DNA from: Plazaster borealis
Taxonomy: Eukaryota > Echinodermata > Asteroidea > Forcipulatida > Labidiasteridae
DNA: 64,000 nucleotides
Direction: 5' to 3'
NCBI GenBank assembly: GCA_021014325.1
Contig: CM037460.1
Coordinates: 17,899,486-17,963,485 of the forward strand
The translations under genes and the position numbers were made by a program. This document shows positions 23,001 to 35,200 of this stretch, in pieces (position 1 is the stretch's first letter; every line of letters starts with the position of its first letter). The notes beneath the pieces are model-generated. The model was given only the letters and a program-made list of their open reading frames with translations. It was not told the DNA's origin and did no database searches.

Positions 23001-26000
23001 ACCTCTAGGACTCCGGTTTAAATCACACCGGGGGCACTATGTGGATTGGGTTTTCAGTCCCTACCTGATTGCGTGGGTTTTCCCTGGAATATTTCTTTGG
23101 GTTTTTTCTCCCACATCTAAAACTGAAACTTCCTTCCTTGTATTCTCTCCGTGGGGTTCTTGGTTAGTATAGTGATTAAGTTCACTTTTCTGAGAGTCCT
23201 TGGCTTCACAAATAGAATTAACAAATGAAATGAAATGAAATAAACTGTCTGTATCGTGCTCATTTGTTCACTGTTGCTGCTTTTGATTTTATTTTTTAGG
23301 AAGCATCATCTTTTAGAAGATTTGTACAGAAGCCACTGTTCCCAAGGAGACATCTACCAGAGGATGGGAGAGAGCACCAAGGCGCTCAGGTCCTTTGAGA
23401 ATGCCATGAAGGTCGCTAAGAAACTCAAAGAGAAGAACTGGGAGAGCGATGCCCTGTCGGTTTCGGCAAATGTTAGTTCCTCTTTCATCCATCTTGAAGT
23501 ACAATCCCAGAGCTGCCAACATTTGCATCTTGCAATCGCTTGTATTAAGCGCTTAATTTTTGGAGGTTTTACCAATCTATGACCCTAACTTTAACATTAC
23601 TCTCTGCCTGATCATTAGGTGCTGCTCCTGTTGGGTGACTTCACTGCCGCTAAGAGGGCCTTGAAGAAAGCCTACAAGCTCGGCTCCGGGAAAGCAGAGG
23701 AGAGGGACATCGTTGTCAGGACGCTCAAAGCAAGTAAGATGACATCTCTTGTGGTGAGACCACACTGTGTCTTGAGACTTTCATAGATATAATGCTTAAA
23801 CCTTAACGCAATCAAAAATTTGTTTACTTTAATAATTCCTTCATGAATGCTGTACCTACATTGTTTGTCAGCAGCCACTAGGTCTAGAGTATATTGTACA
23901 TTTTTGTTGTGTTGCCAGCTGTTTGACGACCAATCCTGCCTGCTAAGCTATGGCACAAAAGTTATATTAACCCTCCTACTGTGTGACCCTTCAATACCAT
24001 CCACTGGTTTTCAATGATGTATAAACTATGCCAGCCTGTGATATGGTATCTTGTAGTGAATGCATCTACACAGTTAGTTCTGTGCACCAGTGTACCACCA
24101 TACACAACTCATGCAGTTGATTGGTATCAAATGGTTGATCAACTCGCAGAAAAAATATTACCAAGAGTATAGACCCCTTACCGACTCGCATCGTACTCAC
24201 AAGCGCCTATCCTGGGTGTCATTTTGGGTGTCAAAATCATATACAAACATGCACAAAAGAGAGTTGACTCCCAAAATGACGCGCATTGTGCGTTCTGCGT
24301 TGTGTAAGGGGTCTATAGAAATCAATAGACCGCCCTTGCGTAACGCAAAACGCTACAGGTACGCTGAGGTCACGCGCACATTTTTACGCACAAAGAACAG
24401 CTATCGTCCAATGATCTGCCTCCTTTTTGAGAGGGTGACGGCATATGTAATGGGTCTATAGGAGTATGAATAAACTTTATACAGAAAACACACGTTTCAT
24501 TTAGACGAAATGGTCTTTGGTTTTGACAATCTTCCCCTTAGCCATCAGAGCTTGCCGGCTTCAAGAGGAACTGGATGACACGTCCGATGTTGCTTACAGA
24601 GAACGACTACCACTGTACGAGGCATTGGGTGACCTCTGCTGTAAGATCAATGTGTTCACACGGGCTGCCATCTACTACAAGAAACAGGTATTGAAACAAG
24701 ATAGTAATGATGGATGGGAACCCCTTCTCTTTTCTTTAAGTGCACTGGGTTCTTTTACGTGCATTTCACAACACACGGGACCACCGGCTTTACGTCCCAT
24801 CCGAAGGTCGCAACAATAATGGTTAAGCGTCTTGCTTAAGGACACAAGTGCCACGACCCGGACTCAAAACCACACACCATCAGAAACCAGAGCTTGAATC
24901 CAGAGCACTTGACCACTCTGCCACGACACGCCAAATATCTGCCTTTCGTAGATAGAATTTATGGAAAGTTATGTATCATAAGTAAGACATGAAGAAATTC
25001 TATAATGTGTGTTTTAAAGGCACTGAACATGTTTGATAATTGTCAAAGACCAGTGTTCTCACTTGGTGTATCCCAACATATGCATAAAATAACAATCAAA
25101 GCCTGTGAAAATTTGGGCTCAATTGGTCATCGAAGTTGCAAGAAACCGATGTACAAATTTGTGTGCTTTCAGATAGGAATAAAAACTTCTTGCAAGAAGT
25201 TTTTATTATTTTAGTGAGAAATTACCTCTTTCTCAAAAACTACATTACTTCAGAGGGAGTCGTTTCCTACAATATTTTATACTATCAACAGCTCTCTGTT
25301 GCTTGTTACCAAGTCAGTTTTTATGCTAATATTTGTTTTGAGTCATTACCAAACGTGTACGATACCTTTTTATAAATAGGTACAGTTGCATATTTTCTTT
25401 ACCAGTGTTTTGAACCCCAGTCTGTGTTTGTAGAAGATGATGCAAAAGCATTCATAGTGCATACTCAGTTGGAATTGGTCATTCTCATACCTCCAAAATA
25501 TTGTGGATGCTTTGAAAGCTGTAATGCATTTACAGTTTCAAGTAATAAACCACAAGCGAAATTGACAGGGTAAAGTTTAATTAGTTTTGGGTTGAACAAA
25601 GAAAAATTGACAAGAGTGGGATTTGAACCAACGACCTCCGGATTAACGTGCCGGCGCTCAACCAACTGAGCCTTCTAGCCCTAATGTTGGTGGTCTCCCT
25701 ATTTTATACTTTCTGAGAAACTTTCCATTTCGAAGGTAAAAATGTGGATTAAACATGTTGTTTTACTTTCTCCCAAGCTTTCCTGCGCCTTGGCCCTGCA
25801 GTGTGGCCCGAAAGAACTGGTCCCCATCTATGTTTCACTGGCGACCACCTACGCAGACGACGGCCAGCACCGAAAGGCTATTGAGATGTATCGCAAAGAG
25901 CTGGAGCTGAGGAAAGGTCATCCGAAAGAGGTAAACTTTGACCTCTCAACCTTAACTGTTTTTGTGTTTTTTCAACTTTGGGGTACCATTAAAACAACCA

Positions 26001-26234
26001 CAACAAGTATTAATACAAAATATCCTCTAGTTTGTGAAAAAAATAGAAACATGGTATAAAAGTATCAGTAATTTCAACGTATGACTATTTTTGCCTTTAA
26101 AATCCAAGGAGGGACGTACCTGGCTGAACATTGCTGATGCTCAAGAAAAATCCCACCATGACTACGAGACTGTCAGCCAGTCTTACAAGAATGCTGTGGA
26201 ATGTGCCAAGGTGGCGCAACACTCAAAATTACAG
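20060..26234 (+). CDS. TONSL: TONSL TPR region, exons 1-9
   Basis: The start ATG at 20060 ([11 protein letters not shown]) joins exon 2 in phase 1. Helical repeats carry TPR signatures such as [86 protein letters not shown] and [21 protein letters not shown]. They align in order with the N-terminal TPR array of vertebrate TONSL, which is known to mediate partner and histone-chaperone contacts. Intron 7 holds an antisense SINE and a MITE. Confidence 0.92.
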
Positions 26235-29200
26235 GTTAGAAATTTGTCAAGTAACACTACGGAAAACGTTTGAGTAGAGGGTGGACGTGTAGGATTTGAG
26301 AGCAATTAAACTCCAACTGCATATTTTGTTTGATACAGTCGGACTGAGGACTGCGCTAAACTTATTATTTGTTACATAGAATCAGGCATACCACCATAAT
26401 CAAAGTCCAACATTGTGGGTGTTGAGTTGCATTACGAATACCACACAGGCTCTTTTCAGAGCCCCGGGAGTAGGTGGCAACGTGCCCCTGGTGACAGTTG
26501 ATTTGGGTTAATAGCCCAAATCAGGTAAGTGTAGCCCTCACCTTGAAGTGGCCGACTGGCCTTGTGATGTTAGGCGATTTCTCATAAAAGAAATCCAACA
26601 CTACTCACAAAAGAAATTTACACATGGTTGTACAAGTAAGTTTATTGGTTATAGTTGCTTCTTATTTTCCACACCATGCAAAGTTTCAAACATCAATTCC
26701 AATATGGTGTTGGATTTTGTCAGAGTTAGGGAGAATCTTAGTAAATTGGGGAGAGGAGGTTAAAAGGATTGTATACGTTTGGTAATTGGAACCCACTGTT
26801 TGTTTCAATCCTATGTAGTTGTAGATATATACCATAAATCTAACCTATGAAAATTTCATTTCAAAAGGTGGTAGCGTTTTTGAGATATTGCCAAAAGTCT
26901 GGAGCGGTTATGTCCACGCTGGAAGAATAATCTGCAATTAGAATACACAATCATATTCAAAATTTTTGGGATGAAAAGTGATATGTTTTTTCATGACCGC
27001 AGTACTTTTAAATGATAATTTTCTCAATATGCATTATACTATCCAAAGCTGCTGTACTTCTTACCAAGTAAGTTTTTATTGCCATTCATTTTCAGAGTCA
27101 TTACCAAAGTATACAGACCCTTTAAAAAGAAAATTTAAAAATAAACTGTTGTGTTTTTTTTCCAGCTACTGTCGCTGAGGTCCCTGAGCCTCCTTCATAA
27201 GAAGGCCAAGCAGGAGCTCATGTACGGAGCCACGATGGAGAAGATCCACCGCTTGAAGGAGAAGTATGACATCGCATCCGATGATGAAGAGGAGCTGAGC
27301 GAGGATGACGAGGGGGAAGGGACCGGACAGGAGATGGACAGCGAGTCATGGGAGATGGACAATCTGGAATTGTCTGATTCGGGTAAGTTTTGGGGGGTTT
27401 TGTTTGATGGAATAATACGGAATTCAAACAAATGTTGATCTTACACAGAGACTTTATTATAGATGAAACGACTAGTAGATGTTTTATTTCATTTCATTTA
27501 TTAATTCTGGTTGTGAAGCCAAGGATTCTCAGCAAAAGCAAACTTAATCACTGTACTATCCAAGAACCCCATGGAGAGAAGACAATGAAGGAATTTCAGT
27601 TTTAGATGTGGGAGGAAAACCCCACAGAAATACTCCAGGGAAAACCCACGCAGTCAGGTAGGGACGGAAAACCCAATCCACATAGTTCCCCCCGGTGGGA
27701 TTTGAACCGGGGTCCTAGAGGTGGAAGGCGAGGAAAGATACCAATCCAACCGCAAAGTATACAGTATTTTATAAGATGAAGCTCATCCAAGACTTGTTTG
27801 GTGGTTGGAAAAAGAGTGAGTAAAGAAACTAACGAACATTGAGGTGGTGGGGCTAACTATCCAATTTAAAAGCAATCCAAAACTAGAGATAAGAAGGATA
27901 TTATAATGGGCTTTTTACCTGGGTAGTGAAATGTGGTCGGGAGGACAGAGTAATACAAGTGGGCCTTGGTACAGTGGGTAGTAAACACTCAATTAGGGAG
28001 ATTGCCACAGGGTCAAATCTTTAAGCTAGTGGACTGTTGCTGGGGAAATGTACAAGGGGTTTGAAGTTAACAAAATGTATTTATAATTATGTGGTGGAAA
28101 AAAATGCTACAAGGTCACCTCATTCCTTGGCGAGTAAATTTGACAATCTGTGTTGAGCTATCCTACAATAATCATAAATAATATTGGGCATTCATATAGC
28201 ACTGGTGTCTGTCGATGTTGACCATTCATGGTACATTGAACATCATTCCCTGATCACTGGATAATTTATTTCATTCCTTAAACCATCTCAGCTCCCTGTG
28301 GAGTATACAGCCTGTGCTGCCCAAATATGTAGTACACCAAGCTAAATCAATCACATGAACAATCTCTGCCCTCGCAGGTACCCATTTACCCCTGGGTGAA
28401 GAGAAGCAATTATAGATAAGTCTGTAGCTCAAAGGACACAAGTGCCATAACTGAGATTTGAACCAACACCCCACTAACTTAGTCACCAGAACTTGAGTCC
28501 GTACTACTCAGGTGGGATTTGAATCCACGACCCCCCGCATTCTAGACCAGATATCATAACCACTCTAAAGAGATGATCATTTGGGTTGATGGATTTCTGT
28601 TTTCTTGTTATCCTACGACAGACGTGTCCGATGTGGAGGAAGAATATGACCGATCATCAGCTACTGTGAGAGCAAGAAAAAGCAAGGTAATGCCAGCCAC
28701 TGTCAACACTGATATGGCCAATTCGAAATGACCCTCTGGCTTGTTGCTGGATACATAATCGAGGTCCCAAAATATAGAAAAAACTCTAAATTTATTGCTC
28801 ACTTCAAATAGATTTGAACCTCGCTTTCACTGAAAAGGTTACAAGTTAGATTACCTAGTTGAAAGACTACTGCCCTTGACTTCCCAAGTTAATTCCATTC
28901 AATTTCAGTTCAATTCAACTGTACATTTTTGTTTCCACACACAACTCACTAAATTATGGAGAACAGATAATATTAAAGGAATATAATAACGCATGGAGGC
29001 AAGGTCCAGGACAAGCCAAGGCTTGAAGGGGCTTGCCTTAGAAATACAATTAATACACGAAAACAGAACTACCAATTGGACAGACAAAAACAAGAACACA
29101 GAACAAACAATAATGAACATATTCTTCATTCCTATTTTTGGACTGTGTATCGGTGGGGCAGATTAAACCAGCCCAAATAGTAATGCATTTGTGTTGGTTT

Positions 29201-32200
29201 AGAACACACCATGTTACCTTCAAATGACCTTTGTGAAAGTTTATGTTATAATTAAAAATGATTTATTCATTTAATAGCGCAAGTTCCATAAAAAAACACA
29301 AAGTTGTGACCAAAATTAAGTTTGGGAAGTCAGCTATGCACTTGTGTATGCCTTGACTGCAATCGATGTTTCGAGAATTTGTATTTGAAATTTCTAAAGA
29401 AAGCAGTGATTTACAACATACTATGAATGACAAAAGCCAACATGCACAAGCCCCACCTTAAAAATATACCGCAATGCATCTTGGCAAACCGAGTACAGTT
29501 AAAAAATAAATCAAGCTGCCAAAATGAACGCCATGCTGTAGTTTACATACTATGCCAGGTTTTATAGTTGTGTACGGCATTGCTTCAAAGTCAGCGTGCC
29601 ATGATGGTTGACGGTGTTGCTTGGACTCGAATTTCACCCAGAATCCTTTGCGCACTGATCATGTGCATTGGGCCATGCATATATGGGCTATTACATGTAT
29701 TTAGTACAGGAGTTAACATGTTCTTCTTGACAGTTTGCAAAACGGAACGAGAAAGGAGAGACTTTGCTTCACAGAGCCTGCATTGACGGAAACATAAGAC
29801 AAGTCAAGAAACTGTTACTCCAGGTAAACTGTTCATGTTGCATATGGCTGATGCTATTTCATCGGCTCAGTGCTATAAGGTCGTTAATTTCAATTTCATA
29901 TCCGTAATGATCAAAAGAACATGAATTAAACATTTGTACAAATTTGAAGAAATAAATAAAAAATCCACCAATCAATGTTTTTTCTTAGAAACTGAATGTT
30001 TCTTTTTGCCAACCAATTATTGGGTTTATGCTGTTAATATTATTTACCTTACTTTACCGTAAAACTATTTTTTTCACTTTCCTTTCCCTCCCCCGCCCAG
30101 GGTCACCCAGTCAATCCCAGAGACTACTGCGGGTGGATCCCACTTCACGAGGCCTGTAACTTTGGCCACCTAGGCATTGTTGAGGTCCTGCTGGAACACG
30201 GGGCGGACATCAGCGACCGTGGTGGCGAGGGTTGCAATGGGATCACCCCTCTACATGATGCAATCAACGGAGGAAACTTTGAAGTGGCAGAGCTGCTCGT
30301 CGCAAGAGGGGCCAGTGTGCAGGCCAAAGATGACAAGGTTTGTTTTTTCAGTTTCCTGTGATCTTGAACATGGTCCAGCTCAGTCTGTTGTTTCATTTAC
30401 TGGTTATGAAGCCAAGGACTCTCAGAAAAGTGAACACAATCACTATACTAGCCAAGAACCCCATGGAGAGAAGACAAGGAAGGAAGTTTCAGTTTTAGAT
30501 GTGGGAGGAAAACCCCAGAGAATTATTCCAGTGAAAACCCACACAATCAGATAGGGACTGAAAACCCAATCCACATAATGCCCTCGGCGGGATTCGAACT
30601 GGGGTCCCAGAGGTGGAAGGCAAGGAAAGATACCACTTCGCCAACCTGACCGCCCCTGAGTTCTGTGTTAAGCCCGGTTCATACTTCCTGCAAATGCTTC
30701 GTGCGAAGTATATTTGATGTCACAGCTCTGTTTTCGCTGCAAATGTTTTGCAAGAGTTGAGCACACTCTTGCGAATTGTTCTTTGCGAATTTGTGGCGTC
30801 AAATTCGCTTCGCATTCACATTCGCAGGAAGTATGAACGGGGCTTTACTGAGTTCCGTTTTGGCAAAGGAGTCTGTCAGTCGTTAAGACACTTTACAGAT
30901 GTAATCTTTCCTTCTTTCTCAGCATGCAAGAAGGACTTATTTTAACGTTCATAGACAATAAACTGGGGTACACACAAAGCACTTTCTTTTCATTTGTTGC
31001 CTCACACAGGGTATGAATGCGTTGGATACAATGCAGACCTGGATGGAGACATATGCCGGTGATCTTGACCAGAGTACCAGGCAAGACGCAGAGAGGATGT
31101 CCAAGACATTACAACAGGTCCACAAACATGGTAAGATGACAATAGAATTTCACCGCTTGGAATCTTCTTAATACTGAAAGTAAGGTTTCACTGAAACGAG
31201 TGAATCTTCTTTATACTGAAAGGTTTCACCGCTTGGAATCTTCTTAATACTGAAAGTAAGCTTCATTGAAACGAGAGACTTTCAAAATGAATCCCCCGAG
31301 TGAACACTCAAATTGTAAATAATGGAACGTGCATCTTGTAGTATGACAGAAATGTTGGCAGAGTACCAGTCATACACTATACGCGACATAGTTTTGGGGC
31401 TGGTAACCTGTTTCTGCTATAAGTAAGAACTTTCTATTGAGTGAATTTGTACTTTTAGTAACTCTATGAAATTATGCACGGGTGACTTATTTATAATTTT
31501 AGTAGCTCTATGAAATTAGACACATGTGACTAATGTTTGTAATTTTAGTAGCTCTATGAAATTAGGCATGGGTGACTTGTTTGTAATTTTAGTAGCTCTA
31601 TGAAATTAAGCATGGGTGACTTATGATCGAATTGATTAACCCCATCAGTGGCCACGGCTCATTGCCAGGGCCGATTAAATCAGCCCATTTTTTCGACTTT
31701 GTACGGCCCTGTTGTAGTGCATCTGCATTGGTTACAACGCACCACATGATCTTAAAAAAACCTTTATGAAAGATCATGTTGTGACCAAAAAATAGTTTGG
31801 GAAGTCAGTTTTGAGCTTATGTATGCTTTGACTGCTGTCAGTTTTTCAAGAATTTCTATTTGCAATTTCGAAAACAAATCATCAATTACAGCTTAAATTG
31901 CATGGTATTAAACCTATATTAAATGTAGGGCACTGCTAGGGTTGAAGCGACCAACAACTTAAAACCTTGAATCTTGCCTCCTTTCTGTTTTCAGGAAACC
32001 ACCGTTCAGTTCCAGCGAGACCAAAGAATATCTTAGAGAATACTGATCTCTTTGATAGGGAAGAGAGCCGATCTCAAGACACCTCAAGACAGTCACAAGC
32101 ATCTAGCTCATATAACGACAACCACCATCGCCACCACGGTAGAGATAACAATAAGAAACGGACTAGTTCCGGTAGGGACTCGGCCTCTGCCGGAGGCAAG

Positions 32201-35200
32201 CAGCAGTCGCATGCGGCACGAAATGGGTCTACACTTCGTCGAAGAAATGTCGGACGGAGTGACCGCAGTGTCGAGGAGGAGAGTGATGATGGGGACCACT
32301 TTGAGACACTCGGGGGTGCAGAGTCAGAGAATGACTCTGACGAGTCTATGGATATTACCCAGGATTCATTGCCAGTCATGACATCACGCATTCGCACACG
32401 GGTAGCGGCTGACAAGCCTTCAACATCTAATGCTGAGGAGCAGACGATGGAGGGTGACGATCTCTTAATAGAATCAAAGATTTTAGCGGATGATGATGTT
32501 CTTCAAATCGATGACATTCAAGATGATGAAAATGTATATTTTTCTCAAAATGAACCCCCTGTTATTGAAGATGCTCAACAGACTTACATCAGTGCAGTGT
32601 CCAGTGTGGGGAGTGCAGCTACAAGACTGACTCTGAATCCAGTCCAAGTCACCACGGCCAAAACAAAACCAACCAATGAGAAAGCAGCTCTCATACCCGA
32701 AGAGGAGTACAATGGTGGTGACGATTGGCTGATTGAGGATATCGCCACCCAACCGAACAAAAGGAAAAGAATGGATTTGGATTACATGATGGGGAATAAC
32801 ACCAAGGCCCAGAGTACCTCAGCATTGTCGGGTCCTAGTGGAAGCCAGTTGAGGGCCTCCCAGAAGTCCTTGTCGCTGAGTCGCAAGTCTAAGAGGTCCA
32901 GGCAAATGAAGCTGACCAGCATGGGAGCCGCTGTGGTTTCTAGACAGGCAAGAGAAGGAAGTCGTGTACCCTCGCCTCTGTTTGAGGAGGACAGCAGACC
33001 AGATTCAGACACGGACTTCAGTCCTGTCCAAGTAAGTATTCAACAACCTCCCCTCCCCCAACCACCCACACACACACAAATAAGATAATGAAGATACACA
33101 GGGTTTTCCCCATGCACAAACTAGCGTATGGGGCTAATACGCACGAATTGCTTGCGGATACGCACAAATTTTGGCCGATGCGCGCAAATTTGCAAAAAAA
33201 ATAAAAAGTTGGGGTTTTTTTTGGTGTTTTTTTTAAATGAAGTAGTTTCATTAAAAGCATAAAGAGAAAACCATATACAATACTCTAGATTGCACAGTAG
33301 GGCTTTGAAAACCAAGAAAAACACCAAGTAGAAGAGTAGAAGACCTTGTAGAAGACCAAGTAGAAGACCTTGTTTCAATTCAGCGCGCTTCGGCCAAACA
33401 TCCAAAAAATTTGGCCCAGAATGCCCCACAGTTTTGACAAAACCTAAGGAGAACCCTGAAGAAACACATGCTTCTTCTTTGAAGAGAGCTGTTATTAATA
33501 ATAATAGGAGTTTATAGAGCGCCTTTGCCAAAGGATTCAAAGCGCTGAGCAAAACAACAGAAATCAAAAACAAATGGGTCCTTTAGACTGCCCAAGAGAT
33601 GAGGCATTCCGAATGGAGATAGGTAGATAATTCCAAGTTTGGGGACCCGCACGGTCCCCTGTACTTCTGGTAGTGCGAGGGATGACCAAATTGGACTCCC
33701 AGTGGAGACCTTGTGGTTTGGGTTGGCTGAGGTCGAGAACATCGAGAAAATAATTTTTGGAGGCTTCCAAAAAATGCTGTTGCCTGGACCCAATTTCAAA
33801 AATCTTGCTTAGCAGAAGCGGGTTACCAGCCAACATTCCATAAAGTTTATACTGTTGTCACCGGTGACGCACTCATTTTTTGCTTAGCAAAGAAATTTGC
33901 TAAGCCGCATTTTCTGCTAAACAGCTTAATGAAATTGGGCCCTGGTTTGGATTGCAACAACCCAGATAAGCATGTACGTGTATTGAATAAGAGATCTACA
34001 CAAGGGAAACCGACTGGGTAAATTTTAAATAATTTTGGGTTGAACAAAGAAAAATTGACTTGAGCGTGATTTGAACCTGCGACCTCCGGATTAACATGCC
34101 GGCGCTCTACCAACTGAGCTATCTATAGCCCTAATGTTGGCGGTTTCCCTTTTTTGTCAATATCTTTGTTCACTGAAACAATTTTGATGACATTTACACA
34201 GGTTGGTTGTACGGTGTAATTTGTTGAAAACTACAGGGAGGAAATGAATTTACTCTGCTTAAAAGCGTTTGATGTATTATGCCATTAAAGATATGATATC
34301 TACAATCACTTTCATCTTTGTAGGAGGTGGACGAGGAACCTCCTCCAACCACAAGACCTTTGGACTCTACTAGAGTGGAGCGGCCACCGGCACCAGACCA
34401 TCACCCTGGACCAGGTGGAGCAGTCATGAGAGTCAGGGTCAAGATACAGGATAAAACGTTCCTAATCCCCATCAGGTTCAAAAACAAGTTTTGTTATTTC
34501 ATAGAGATGATCCGAGGACAAATCACAATTTCTTGTTTCGATTGTAGCAATAAAAAAAAGCATGTATATGAAATTGAATATGAATATTGAAATTCCTGAC
34601 AAAACTTAACACTAAGGCCATGTCCGAATTGGCGGCTATGGCTACGGCTATGGCTGGATCACCGCGTCATCATGCGCTGAAGTATAGGGTGTTCTTTAGC
34701 AACACCCTTAACCCTTTAGAGACCATTAATTTCTTTATAATCAACACCATACGTCCAGACATGGCTAATATTGTTGAGTTTTTGACACAACTTTGTCTCA
34801 TAAAAGTGTCTGAAAAATAATATGAAACAGAAATTTGGTTTTGTGTCAGAAACATAGATACTATGTTAACATGGAAAACATTGAAAAATGTCAATTCAGA
34901 CGTGACCTTTACTTTGGCCTTTTTTAGGTTGAGAGAAGAGGTCAGATCTTGCATCCGTTGTGCCGCTTGTCGGGCATTTTGGTACAAGCCGTTTCCAGCC
35001 GCTATGGTCTCTATAGGGTTAACAACAGCCGTAGCTGTAGCCGTAGCCGCCAATTCGGATACAGCCTACAATTTTCATTGTTTTCACAAAAATGGGGTGA
35101 GCTAGTTTGATGAAATCTTCACAGATTGGTTGAACGGTGTGTTTATTAAAAACCAAGGATAGTGATGAAAACAATTTTAATATAGTTTTAAAGCCTATTT

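Noticed and set aside
25136..25375. A small gene [20 protein letters not shown]... repeated several times
   Set aside because: It is the interior of MITE-1, present in both orientations and in all gene contexts; no start or splice structure supports it.
27195..27431. Ser-rich minus-strand ORF
   Set aside because: Reverse reading of the acidic TONSL exon 10.
32074..32415. Antisense ORFs over TONSL exon 15
   Set aside because: Shadow frames of a Ser/Asp-rich exon, with no domain.
34476..34590. TONSL exon 16 reading through to 34590
   Set aside because: The extension loses similarity; the donor at 34476 joined to 35590 restores the ubiquitin-like domain in frame.
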